Positions 7,958-16,131 of a stretch of DNA of 64,000 nt are shown piece by piece. Location: NCBI RefSeq assembly GCF_029360705.1, contig NZ_JARKMX010000003.1, positions 186,001 through 250,000 of the forward strand. Direction: 5' to 3'. Position numbers and translations under genes: made by a program. The stretch is from Paraflavitalea pollutisoli. Lineage in GTDB: Bacteria; Bacteroidota; Bacteroidia; Chitinophagales; Chitinophagaceae. How positions within the stretch are numbered: the stretch's first letter is position 1; each line of letters begins with the position of its first letter. Below the pieces are notes generated by a model. It saw nothing but the letters and a program-made list of their open reading frames with translations, ran no database searches and was not told where the DNA came from.

Positions 7958-8590
7958 ATGGTAAAGTTCATCGTGGTTATTTCATTGACGACGAGTTTGC
8001 TTTTAAATTTTCGCGCTACTGCCCAAGTGCAGGAACTGCAACAATTGGCGCTGAATATTGAGAAGTTGGCTCAGTTCAGGCAAATGCTGTCGGATATGAA
8101 GAAGGGATATGAAATCCTTACCAATGGTTACAACGTTGTGCGAGGTCTTAGTCAGGGGAATTTTCAGTTGCATAAGGTTTTTTTAGACGGACTCATGGCG
8201 GTTAGCCCAGCAGTGAGAAAGTATCGTCGGGTAGCAGATATTATTGACTACCAGGTGCGGCTTGTCAAGGAATATAAGAGTGCGTTTAGTGAGTTTCGAG
8301 GTTCGACCCTCTTTCGTCCCGATGAGGTCAGGTATTTGGGTAATGTCTATACCCGGCTCTTTAATTCGTCATTGGAGAATCTTGAGGATTTATTGACGGT
8401 GATAACAGCTAACCGGCTTAGGATGTCGGATGAGGAGCGATTGGTGGAGATTGACAAGATTTTCCTGGAGATGGAAGATAAATTGGTTTTTCTACGTGAT
8501 TTTAATAATTCGACAAGCCTGTTGTTGCTGCAACGGAAAAAGGAGCAGATCGAGGCAAATCGAATGAAGCAGATTGAAGGGGTTAAATAG
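7958..8590 (+). CDS. TraI-like/TerB-annotated transfer protein, copy C
   Basis: A 210-residue protein with a signal peptide (LTTSLLLNFRATAQ) and a helical body. It is closest to copy B over the segment MKKGYEILTNGYNVVRGLSQ and over LDGLMAVSPAVRKYRRVADI, which matches FDGLVTINPRIRNYPHVIDI of copy B. The C-terminal motif MSDEERLVEIDKIFLEMED followed by LLLQRKKEQIEANRMKQIEG is the best-preserved shared part. It starts 4 bp after copy B stops. A periplasmic transfer-channel role is inferred from position. Confidence 0.65.
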   Translation: MVKFIVVISLTTSLLLNFRATAQVQELQQLALNIEKLAQFRQMLSDMKKGYEILTNGYNVVRGLSQGNFQLHKVFLDGLMAVSPAVRKYRRVADIIDYQVRLVKEYKSAFSEFRGSTLFRPDEVRYLGNVYTRLFNSSLENLEDLLTVITANRLRMSDEERLVEIDKIFLEMEDKLVFLRDFNNSTSLLLLQRKKEQIEANRMKQIEGVK

Positions 8591-8640
8591 TGACGGTGTT
8601 TGTCAACATAGTTTATTGTAGAGAGTGAAAAAAGTGAAGT

Positions 8641-9726
8641 ATGAAAAAAAGTGTTGTGTTTTTTCTAATAGGGTTGGTGCTGCCTGTGGTTGGTTTGGCA
8701 CAGAATAACAATACTATATCAGGTACGTTGGATAGTTTGCATTCTGTGTTGGATAAGCTGTATGATGAGCTGATGCCGCTTTGTGCTAAACTAAAGAATG
8801 TAAGTGCTGGCATTGCTGCGTTTGCCACGCTGTTTTACATTGCCTATCGCGTTTGGGGACACCTGGCCCGGACTGAGCCCATAGACTTTTACCCTTTGTT
8901 TAGGCCATTCGTTTTGGGATTTTGTATTATGAATTTTCCATTGGTATTGGGAGTTATTAATGGTGTGATGAAGCCCACAGTTACAGGCACCAAGGAACTT
9001 GTGACGAACTCGAATTACACTATCGAAACGCTTCTCAAGCAAAAAGATGCCGCTATTAAGACTACAGACGTATATCAAATGTATGTTGGTCCAACAGGTG
9101 ATGGGGATAAATCCAAATGGTATAAGTACACCTACGATAAGGAGATGCCGGAAAGTGAAGGGTGGCTTTCCGGAATTCACACAAGTTTGTCGTTTTCGTT
9201 TGCCAAGGCTGGGTATGCTTTCCGAAATGCTGTAAAGGAGGTGATTGCGGAAGTCTTGCAGATGCTTTTTGCAGCTGTTTCCCTATGTATTAACACGCTA
9301 CGCACCTTTAACTTGGTCATTTTGTCGATTTTGGGGCCATTCGTTTTTGGACTAAGTACGTTTGATGGCTTTCAGCATACCGTTAAGCACTGGCTGGCCC
9401 GTTACATCAATGTTTTCATGTGGCTGCCGATCAGTAATATTTTCGGGATGATAATCGCCACGATTCAGATTAACATGCTAAAGCTCGATCTGTCTCAGAT
9501 TTCTCAAAATGGTGATACCTTTTTCAGTCGTACGGATATGGGCTATTTGGTATTTCTGATTATAGGAATTTATGGATATACAACAGTCCCTGCCATTGCC
9601 AATCAAATTATGCACGTAACAGGTGCTGATGCCCTTACTGGCAAGTTTGCTAATGATGCCAAGGGGGCGGCAACCGCTGTCGTGTCTGGGCCGGCGAGCT
9701 TCATTCAGAGTAAGATTACGGGCTAG
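8641..9726 (+). CDS. traJ: TraJ, polytopic VirB6-like conjugation protein
   Basis: A 361-residue inner-membrane protein with a signal peptide (to about residue 20, VVGLAQ), a first membrane segment near KNVSAGIAAFATLFYIAYRVW, and further helices around residues 95-115, 200-240 and 300-325. The segment HLARTEPIDFYPLFRPFVLG and the FGLSTFDGFQHTVKHWLARY loop are typical of TraJ of CTnDOT-like elements, the VirB6 counterpart that forms the translocation pore. The length is normal. It is preceded by 50 bp of spacer after copy C. Confidence 0.9.
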   Translation: MKKSVVFFLIGLVLPVVGLAQNNNTISGTLDSLHSVLDKLYDELMPLCAKLKNVSAGIAAFATLFYIAYRVWGHLARTEPIDFYPLFRPFVLGFCIMNFPLVLGVINGVMKPTVTGTKELVTNSNYTIETLLKQKDAAIKTTDVYQMYVGPTGDGDKSKWYKYTYDKEMPESEGWLSGIHTSLSFSFAKAGYAFRNAVKEVIAEVLQMLFAAVSLCINTLRTFNLVILSILGPFVFGLSTFDGFQHTVKHWLARYINVFMWLPISNIFGMIIATIQINMLKLDLSQISQNGDTFFSRTDMGYLVFLIIGIYGYTTVPAIANQIMHVTGADALTGKFANDAKGAATAVVSGPASFIQSKITG

Positions 9727-9788
9727 GTAATCTGATTACAGAACTCGGTGTGGGTTAAATATTTGTGGAGTAAGAAAATGTGGTAGTT

Positions 9789-10406
9789 ATGTTTCCAAAG
9801 GTAAAAAGTATTGAAAGGTCATTCCAATACATACGTTTATTTACGTTGATCGTGATTGTTGCCTCTTTGTCGCTTTGTGGTTTAAGTCTATACAAGTCAT
9901 TTCAGTTAACCGAAACGACCCAAAATAGGATTTATGTTCTTGTGAATGGAAAAGTATTGGAGGCGATTGCCTCCGATAGAAAGGAAAATGTGCCTGTTGA
10001 AGCAAGGGATCATGTTAAGATGTTCCACTATTATTTTTTTACGTTGGATCCAGATGAGCAAATTATCAAAAATAATATTACTAATTCGCTTTATCTGGCT
10101 GACGAAAGTGCAAAGCGCCAATATCTTAATTTGAAGGAGCAGGGTTACTATTCTAATATCATTTCGGCCAATATCAGTCAAGAAGTCCACGTCGAGAGCA
10201 TTACAATAGATGTGAAGCAGTATCCATACCGTTTTAGGTACATGGGAAGTCAGCGAATCATCCGCTCGTCTTCTATTGTCACCAGGTCACTTGTGACAGA
10301 AGGGTATTTACGAAACATGGGTCGTAGTGATAATAATCCTCACGGCTTTCAAATTGAGCGGTGGACTGTATTGGAAAACAAAGATCTAAGTATTTCAAAT
10401 CGATAA
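9789..10406 (+). CDS. traK: TraK, VirB8-like conjugation protein
   Basis: From the ATG at 9789 this is a 205-residue bitopic protein: short cytoplasmic N-terminus (MFPKVKSIERSFQYIR), one transmembrane helix at about 18-40, and a periplasmic domain. The stretch RIYVLVNGKVLEAIASDRKE followed by VEARDHVKMFHYYFFTLDPD is the TraK hallmark. TraK is the assembly-core protein analogous to VirB8. The longer GTG start at 9780 adds only three residues. The gene is followed after 3 bp by the TraL-position gene. Confidence 0.9.
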   Translation: MFPKVKSIERSFQYIRLFTLIVIVASLSLCGLSLYKSFQLTETTQNRIYVLVNGKVLEAIASDRKENVPVEARDHVKMFHYYFFTLDPDEQIIKNNITNSLYLADESAKRQYLNLKEQGYYSNIISANISQEVHVESITIDVKQYPYRFRYMGSQRIIRSSSIVTRSLVTEGYLRNMGRSDNNPHGFQIERWTVLENKDLSISNR

Positions 10407-10409
10407 ATC

Positions 10410-10901
10410 ATGTTCAGAATATTTAAAAAGCCTGGGCGTCCTTCCTCAGCAGATAAGTTCCTGTTAAAGGGAGGTTTGTGGATGGAAGCAAAACTTCGCT
10501 TGTTGGCCGGGAAGTTAAATAAGCGTGCAGCAGGCTGGTCCCGCAGGTCTATAAAGATCGGCCTGATGGTGTTTTGCATGTTTTACGGAGGCGTTGGTTT
10601 CTACTTGCTATTTCTGCAAAGTGCCACTACGATTGCTGTAGACCAGATTTTAGTACCCGAGCACATTATTGCGCCAAACGACCGGATTATCCAGGATCGC
10701 TTGAAGCTATTGAGTGTTGAAGAATATAAAAGGCTTATGGGCTTCAGGGACTATCTGGATAGTTTGAGGAGAAGCCCGGTCGGAAGGCAGCAGTACGACC
10801 GGATCATTGAAGAGCATCCGGGCATCTTGGATAGTATTGAGTATATAATTGGTATTCACGAGGGACACGATAAAAATGTGGGGTATGGAAAAGAAAAATG
10901 A
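10410..10901 (+). CDS. TraL-position single-pass membrane protein
   Basis: A 163-residue protein with a basic N-terminal ~50 residues, one transmembrane helix (about 52-70, IGLMVFCMFYGGVGFYLLFL) and a helical periplasmic tail (EEYKRLMGFRDYLDSLRRSP). TraL/DUF3989 proteins occupy this slot between TraK and TraM and have the same topology; the sequence itself is not a clear match, so I leave the symbol out. Its end overlaps the start of traM by 17 bp, which suggests coupled translation. Confidence 0.6.
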   Translation: MFRIFKKPGRPSSADKFLLKGGLWMEAKLRLLAGKLNKRAAGWSRRSIKIGLMVFCMFYGGVGFYLLFLQSATTIAVDQILVPEHIIAPNDRIIQDRLKLLSVEEYKRLMGFRDYLDSLRRSPVGRQQYDRIIEEHPGILDSIEYIIGIHEGHDKNVGYGKEK

Positions 10902-12171
10902 AATCAGACATTCTCAGAAATTTTTAAAACAGCGGAAATTTTTATTGCTACTGCCATTACTGGTATTGCCTTTTTTGACTTTCGTGGGTTATTCAGCCGG
11001 GATCATAGGGAAGGATGCACCAGCTAAGCAGGTAGAGCAACGTGGTTTTAATGCAAAGTTGCCTGACGCGGCACCATCTGCCGACAGCAATTGGAATAAG
11101 TTGGCATTTTACGAAAAGGCCGACAAGGACTCGGCGCTCCGTAGAGCTGGTGAACGGGCAGATCCATATCGGATTAACGACAATCAGCAAGCTGTACGGC
11201 AGGACACTGGCAGTAGCAGTACGTCGAGGTATAAGTATGAACCGTATCCTAACACGAGCAGTAGCCCTTTAGAAAGCGCTGCGGTAGACGCCAACGAACA
11301 ACGGGTGTACAAGAAGCTGGCGGAACTAGATAATGAATTGAACCGTCGGCAAAGGCCCGCGACGCTTGTTGACCAGGCTGCGCCCACAACGAGCAATGCT
11401 GATGTGGATAGGTTAGAGCGAATGATGGCATCAGTAAGTGCAGATAATGGAGGAAATGAGTTTTCACAGATTAATGGCGTATTAGAGCGAATCCTGGATG
11501 TGCAACATCCGGAGAGGGTCAGGGAAAAGCTGAAAGAAAGGTCTTTTGAACACAAAACGAGCGTGTTTCCAGTAACTGCTTATCCTTCGGAAAATGGGGT
11601 CTCCCTGTTGTCTAATGTGGCTCCATCAGATACGGTTGGCTTACTACGGACGGAAAATGCCCGCTTTTATGGTCTCGAAGATGGCCGGAAACAGATCTCC
11701 GACCAGCGTTCAATTAGGGCTATAGTCCCTGAATTTCAAACTTTAGTTAGTGGTACTACCATCAAGCTCATGTTAACCGATGATGTATATATAAGGGGTG
11801 AATTGATCCCGCGCCACACATTTGTCTACGGTGTAGCAAGCATCGATGGCGATCGTATGCGTATTGCCATTGCTTCTCTTAAATATGAAGGCAACATTTA
11901 TCCAGTGTCATTGTCTGCCTATGATTTGGACGGTTTAGAAGGTATCTATGTACCTGGTTCTATAAATCGAGAGGTTAGCAAGCAAACAGCCGATCAGGCT
12001 ATTCAGAATCTGGGAATAGCTTCTCTTGATCCGTCCCTGGGTGCTCAGGCCGCCAGTGCTGGGTTGCAAGCAGCTAAAACGCTCGTAGGTCGAAAAGCAC
12101 GTTTGGTGAGGGTTAATGTGCCGGGTAACTATGAAGTATTGTTGATGGACGCAAATGGCCGCGAAAGGTAA
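10885..12171 (+). CDS. traM: TraM, VirB10-like conjugation protein
   Basis: From the ATG at 10885 this is a 428-residue protein. It has a short cytoplasmic N-terminus, a transmembrane helix (LLLLPLLVLPFLTFVGYSAG), a long low-complexity periplasmic linker, and the conserved C-terminal TraM domain (about 280-428). The latter includes IRAIVPEFQTLVSGTTIKLM, DVYIRGELIPRHTFVYG and GLEGIYVPGSINREVSKQTA. This is the VirB10/TrbI-type scaffold that spans the envelope. An upstream in-frame start (10849) would lie inside the previous gene and place extra residues before the membrane helix. Confidence 0.9.
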   Translation: MEKKNEIRHSQKFLKQRKFLLLLPLLVLPFLTFVGYSAGIIGKDAPAKQVEQRGFNAKLPDAAPSADSNWNKLAFYEKADKDSALRRAGERADPYRINDNQQAVRQDTGSSSTSRYKYEPYPNTSSSPLESAAVDANEQRVYKKLAELDNELNRRQRPATLVDQAAPTTSNADVDRLERMMASVSADNGGNEFSQINGVLERILDVQHPERVREKLKERSFEHKTSVFPVTAYPSENGVSLLSNVAPSDTVGLLRTENARFYGLEDGRKQISDQRSIRAIVPEFQTLVSGTTIKLMLTDDVYIRGELIPRHTFVYGVASIDGDRMRIAIASLKYEGNIYPVSLSAYDLDGLEGIYVPGSINREVSKQTADQAIQNLGIASLDPSLGAQAASAGLQAAKTLVGRKARLVRVNVPGNYEVLLMDANGRER

Positions 12172-12211
12172 GATACAGGCAGCTTATTTTATTACTTTAA
12201 AATTGCATGTG

Positions 12212-13039
12212 ATGAAAAGATATGTGTTGATGGTGGCAATCATCTCGTTTGTGTACTCAGGTTTAATGGCGCAGCAGTTATTGTCCGGTGGCTTTAAAGT
12301 CGAAATAATCAATCCAATTGGATTGGAGATTTCAAGTGATTTAACTACGAACTTGATATTTCCTTTTGCTATAAAGAGCGTGGACAGAGGTTCAAGTGAT
12401 ATCCTAGCTCAGAAAGCGCGGGGTGTCGAGAATGTTTTGCAGATTAAGGCGGCAAAGGAGTTTAAACAAAGCAATCTATCGGTGATTACTGCCGATGGCC
12501 GGTTTTATTCATTCTTGGTGAATTTCTCAGCAAGCCCACGTTTTCTTACTTTATCATTTTGTAGTGACTCCCTCGCTTCTCCCATTCGGCTTTCGGGAGT
12601 TGATCTAGCCGAAGATGTTGTCGCAGAAACTACCGAGGCGGTGTTGAAGGCTGGATTTTTCCTTCATCGAAGTAAAAAGAGTCAGTTTATGAAATTACGG
12701 CTTGGAGGGATTCATTTCGGGCAACGTCATCTTTGGTTTTCGTTTGAATTAAAGAATAGGTCGCTTGTTGATTTCGACATTGAATATGTAAAGTTCTTCG
12801 TCAAAGAGAAAAAGCAAGCTCGTCGTACCGCCATACAAGTAAAAGAGTTGACTCCTACCCCTTTTTCTCCATTTAAGACAACTAGTAGCGGAAGTCCCAC
12901 CAGGTTTGCCATAGTCATACCGGCGTTCACTTTATCAGGAAATCAAGAGTTGCGAGTGCTTGTGAAGGAAAAGAATGGGGGGCGTGATTTGGAACTAGTA
13001 CTCAGAAATGGTACTCTTTTGCAGGCGCGAAGCCTGTAG
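12212..13039 (+). CDS. traN: TraN, DUF4138 VirB9-like conjugation protein
   Basis: A 275-residue protein with a signal peptide (MKRYVLMVAIISFVYSGLMAQ). The mature start contains LEISSDLTTNLIFPFAIKSV, followed by DRGSSDILAQKARGVENVLQ and LSVITADGRFYSFLVNF, the DUF4138/TraN signature. The C-terminal half includes LRLGGIHFGQRHLWFSFELK and FDIEYVKFFVKEKKQARRTA. TraN pairs with TraM as the VirB9-like outer part of the core channel. The start at 12212 is chosen because it gives a normal signal peptide; the open frame extends back into traM. TraO, TraP and TraQ of CTnDOT are not found after it. Confidence 0.9.
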   Translation: MKRYVLMVAIISFVYSGLMAQQLLSGGFKVEIINPIGLEISSDLTTNLIFPFAIKSVDRGSSDILAQKARGVENVLQIKAAKEFKQSNLSVITADGRFYSFLVNFSASPRFLTLSFCSDSLASPIRLSGVDLAEDVVAETTEAVLKAGFFLHRSKKSQFMKLRLGGIHFGQRHLWFSFELKNRSLVDFDIEYVKFFVKEKKQARRTAIQVKELTPTPFSPFKTTSSGSPTRFAIVIPAFTLSGNQELRVLVKEKNGGRDLELVLRNGTLLQARSL

Positions 13040-13049
13040 GATCATTTAA

Positions 13050-14486
13050 GTGAAATATATGGAAGTTGCTCGAAAAGATCTACTGTCTTTACGCGACCAG
13101 GCTGGTGACCAGTTGGTATATAGAAAGGCTGACACAGTATTCATTGGCGAAAGTAATGTCATCAGTTCAAAGAACATTCAATTTGGTTTTGCAGCGGACC
13201 AGCCGAAAATTTGGGATGGTGGCAAAACTGATGGTGGAATACGGAATTTTGAGCTGCCTACCATGTTTCACATATTGGATGCTGCGGCAAAACTGTTGTA
13301 TTCAGTATTTCTTGGTCCGAGTGAGTCAATCAAGCTCGATGATTTGATCAGGCACTGGGGAGAACTAGGTAATACAAAGGATCGAATGCAAAAGATAGAC
13401 TGGACCTATGATTACAGCGACGACCGTGGGGTAAGAGAGAAAGGCGCGCAGGAGGTTAAGCAGCTAACAAGTGATCTGTGCGTGTTTGCTGAGGTTGAAA
13501 AAAGGGCTTTAATACAAAGCATGTGGGAAAGGTATGTACCTCGGTATACAGTCAGAGTGCCTGAATTTTTGGAGATAAAACAAAAGATTATGAAGAGTGA
13601 AGACTTTGAATTCAATCAGCGCCAGTTTAAGGCTGCTGGAATGTTGGATCACTTTACTTCGGAAGTGGTTAAGCAGATGAGCGATGGTCTACCGAAAATC
13701 CGTGAAATTATTACTCCTGTCATTGACGGCGAGCAAGTGAAAGGTACGTTGCATTTGAATAAGACCAAAGAAGGTGATCGCTATTTCCTGAACAAATTTG
13801 ATCTGGAGAAGGAAAAACCCAACGGATCGACTGTTAAGCAAACCTTTTACAACAATAACCGCCCGAAGCCTGGAGAGGAAGAAAGCGGACGTAGGCAACC
13901 ACAGCAGTGGACACAAAAACGAGCTTTCAATTTCCTATCTGGCCGACCCATTTATGACAAGAACAACGATGAGTGGAATAAGATCAACCTAAGCAAGAAA
14001 TTGCAGAATGGAAACTATGCCACCGACAGGTTCGATAAGAACTACGGTTTCAGTCTTGCCAAAACGATGAGCGGATATTCCTATGCCGATGCGGGGGATC
14101 CTCAAAAAATGGCCCAATTGGCCGAGGGATTCGAAAGGGGGAATTTGCAGAAGGTGAAATTGGTCGACAATTCTGGCAAAAAAGAAGACTACTATCAATC
14201 CATTTCAATTCGTACCGGTTCGATGAGAATATTTGATAAGGACAAAAAAGAAATTCCCCTGGAGCAACAGGTCGCAAAGGGGCTTATCACTAATGAACTT
14301 GCGGATAAACTTGTAGAACTTTTTGCCAATAAGCAAAAGCAGGCTGGGGAAAAGGTTGAAGGCGGTCAGGTTATGCAAGCCGGTGAGAAAAGCAATGAGA
14401 CCCAGAAGGAGACTCAAAAGGATATAAACAAGGTTGCCGCGACGGATGAGGCAAAGCAAAAAGTTAAGCCTTCGCATAAGCATTAA
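13050..14486 (+). CDS. DUF3945-like ICE protein
   Basis: A 478-residue, hydrophilic, probably cytoplasmic protein. Two modules resemble the DUF4099/DUF3945 class found on Bacteroidota mobile elements: KIREIITPVIDGEQVKGTLH with YFLNKFDLEKEKP (residues about 220-255), and a repeat-like part FNFLSGRPIYDKNNDEWNKI then FDKNYGFSLAKTMSGYSYAD (about 300-350). The C-terminus (from about 420) is a lysine/glutamate-rich tail. No membrane segment or catalytic motif is visible. The function of the class is not established; association with topoisomerase and transfer genes suggests a DNA-handling role (inference). Start is a GTG; an ATG three codons later (13059) is equally possible. Confidence 0.6.
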   Translation: MKYMEVARKDLLSLRDQAGDQLVYRKADTVFIGESNVISSKNIQFGFAADQPKIWDGGKTDGGIRNFELPTMFHILDAAAKLLYSVFLGPSESIKLDDLIRHWGELGNTKDRMQKIDWTYDYSDDRGVREKGAQEVKQLTSDLCVFAEVEKRALIQSMWERYVPRYTVRVPEFLEIKQKIMKSEDFEFNQRQFKAAGMLDHFTSEVVKQMSDGLPKIREIITPVIDGEQVKGTLHLNKTKEGDRYFLNKFDLEKEKPNGSTVKQTFYNNNRPKPGEEESGRRQPQQWTQKRAFNFLSGRPIYDKNNDEWNKINLSKKLQNGNYATDRFDKNYGFSLAKTMSGYSYADAGDPQKMAQLAEGFERGNLQKVKLVDNSGKKEDYYQSISIRTGSMRIFDKDKKEIPLEQQVAKGLITNELADKLVELFANKQKQAGEKVEGGQVMQAGEKSNETQKETQKDINKVAATDEAKQKVKPSHKH

Positions 14487-14489
14487 ACA

Positions 14490-14777
14490 GTGGAATCGGG
14501 GTTGTCTATATTGACGTTTCTTGAGCTGGCAGGGGAGGACCCAAAGATCGGTCCTTCCCACATCAGTTTATTTGCAGCATTATTGTACCTATCCAATAAA
14601 TCAGGAAACCCTGTCAAGGCTTATGCTTCGGAATTACGGAAGTTATCCAAGATCAGTTCCAAAAGGTTGTATTACCAGCTGATGAAGGATTTAAAAGCTG
14701 GTTATTATATTACTGTAATTGCATCGTTTAATCCAAGCATACCCAGTAAAATATACTTGCGGAAATTGGATGGGTGA
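14490..14777 (+). CDS. Small winged-helix-like ICE protein
   Basis: A 95-residue protein that starts with GTG three bases after the previous stop. The core KIGPSHISLFAALLYLSNKS followed by ASELRKLSKISSKRLYYQLM and LKAGYYITVIASFNPSIPSK is the pattern of a small DNA-binding family common on Bacteroidota ICEs and plasmids. It reads as a helix-rich domain, an HTH, then a short beta wing. A regulatory or replication-linked role is likely but not shown. Confidence 0.6.
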   Translation: MESGLSILTFLELAGEDPKIGPSHISLFAALLYLSNKSGNPVKAYASELRKLSKISSKRLYYQLMKDLKAGYYITVIASFNPSIPSKIYLRKLDG

Positions 14778-14829
14778 AAAAATTGGAGCTTAAGCTCTGC
14801 ATTTAACAGTTGAAGTCGAATTTTTTAAA

Positions 14830-15189
14830 ATGTTACTTATGAATATTGTTAATGGTGAGGAAAAGCCGGTTGTTAAATCGCCAATTTTAATTCCCTATGA
14901 AACGGACGAATTCTGGGCAACAATAAGGCATGTAATTAAAGAAGAGTTTGAAAAGGTCGTATCCGCTGCCACGTCTGCAAAACCTCCAACAAACCAGCAT
15001 TTGCATGAGACGCCCGGTTTAACACAGAAACCTCTTTATAAAATGGCTGAAGTCTGCAAGTTGTTCCAGGTTACTAAACCAACAGTTTATGACTGGTGCA
15101 AGCTTGGAAAGCTCAAGCCACTGAAGATAAGGTCAAGGGTCTTCTTTTTGTGGCAGGATATTGAAGCGCTTTTGTCTTCTAGCAAATAG
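14830..15189 (+). CDS. Excisionase-like helix-turn-helix protein
   Basis: A 119-residue protein whose C-terminal half is a MerR/excisionase-type DNA-binding domain: LYKMAEVCKLFQVTKPTVYD (HTH), WCKLGKLKPLKIRSRVFFLW (wing) and a final helix IEALL. The N-terminal ~65 residues are a helical extension. In Bacteroidota ICEs, proteins of this type act as recombination directionality factors or transcription regulators. It is the last backbone gene before the defence cargo, so it may control excision (inference). Confidence 0.7.
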   Translation: MLLMNIVNGEEKPVVKSPILIPYETDEFWATIRHVIKEEFEKVVSAATSAKPPTNQHLHETPGLTQKPLYKMAEVCKLFQVTKPTVYDWCKLGKLKPLKIRSRVFFLWQDIEALLSSSK

Positions 15190-15294
15190 TTTATGAAGTA
15201 TTATTGACGGGTATCCAAAAATGTGTTTTAGATAATGTAGGACGAAGAATCGTAAATATCTTAATGCTATTATAGTTGCAGGGAATACTACTTA

Positions 15295-15322
15295 TTTGAT
15301 CAATACGAGTTTTGTATTTTTG
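15295..15322 (+). promoter_or_regulatory. Possible promoter of the defence module
   Basis: TTTG at 15295-15298 and TATTTTTG at 15315-15322 match the Bacteroidota -33 (TTTG) and -7 (TAnnTTTG) elements, but the 16-nt gap is a little short of the usual 17-23. It lies 50 bp before the glycosylase GTG, with a GGGAGG just downstream. The module could therefore have its own promoter independent of tra. Confidence 0.4.
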
Positions 15323-15371
15323 GGAGGTTTAATCAGGGTGGAGAAATGGAAATATTTGGATAATTTTAATT

Positions 15372-16046
15372 GTGGCTGCAGCAACAACGAAAAATATTAG
15401 TGAATTTCAAGAAAAGCTTCTTGCTTGGTTTGCTACAAATGGTCGGCATTTTCCTTGGCGAGAAAGAAGGTTAACTCCTTATCAAACTATTATTGCAGAA
15501 GTATTATTGCAACGGACTAAAGCAGAAACAGTATCAAAATTTTACCCAAAATTTATACAACATTTTCCTAACTGGTTAGCCCTATCCTTAGCAAACGTTT
15601 CTGATATTGAACACTATTTGAAACCGGTAGGACTTTACGCTCAGCGATCAAAGCGATTAAAAAGTCTTGCCCTGGAAATGATTAAACGAAATGAGGTCCT
15701 GCCTACTGATAGAAGAGAATTAGAAAGTATGCCTTTCATGGGACAGTATATGGCCAATGCTGTAGAACTTCTCCTTTATGATAAGCCGTTTCCTTTGCTT
15801 GATGTAAATATGTCTCGAGTGTTAGAAAGGTACATTGGAGAAAGAACAATGGCAGATATTCGCTATGACCCTTATTTGCAGAAGTTGGCTTTTAAAGTCG
15901 TAAAGCACAACCATTCTAAGGAATTAAATTGGGCAATTCTCGATTTTGCAGCAATTACTTGCAAAGCAAGAAACCCAATCTGCAAAACTTGTTTTCTTGC
16001 AAGAAAATGTGCTTTCATTAAAAGTGTTAGACGCCGTTTGTTATAA
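15372..16046 (+). CDS. Mig-like T:G mismatch DNA glycosylase (HhH-GPD, Fe-S)
   Basis: A 224-residue HhH-GPD glycosylase of the endonuclease III/MutY/Mig superfamily. Seen: RHFPWRERRLTPYQTIIAEV and LLQRTKAETV in the N-terminal helical domain; a helix-hairpin-helix at about 119-128 (SMPFMGQYMA); catalytic Asp144 in PLLDVNMSRV; and four cysteines C197-x6-C204-x2-C207-x5-C213, the exact [4Fe-4S] spacing of the family. The residue aligned with the endonuclease III catalytic Lys and the MutY Ser is Tyr126, as in the archaeal thymine-DNA glycosylase Mig, which is encoded beside a 5-methylcytosine methyltransferase. A methyltransferase follows here too. The inferred job is repair of T:G mismatches left by deamination of methylated cytosine. 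The start codon is GTG; no in-frame ATG precedes it. Confidence 0.85.
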   Translation: MAAATTKNISEFQEKLLAWFATNGRHFPWRERRLTPYQTIIAEVLLQRTKAETVSKFYPKFIQHFPNWLALSLANVSDIEHYLKPVGLYAQRSKRLKSLALEMIKRNEVLPTDRRELESMPFMGQYMANAVELLLYDKPFPLLDVNMSRVLERYIGERTMADIRYDPYLQKLAFKVVKHNHSKELNWAILDFAAITCKARNPICKTCFLARKCAFIKSVRRRLL

Positions 16047-16131
16047 AAATTGGTTTACATATTGGCTAAATAAGTTAGCATTCAAGAGTTTGTGTTTTAT
16101 CAAAGTGTTGATAATCAGTATTGTGTAAAAG

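Noticed and set aside
7315-8590. Tellurite resistance by TerB-labelled genes
   Set aside because: The label is a database habit; the proteins have signal peptides and lie in the transfer operon.
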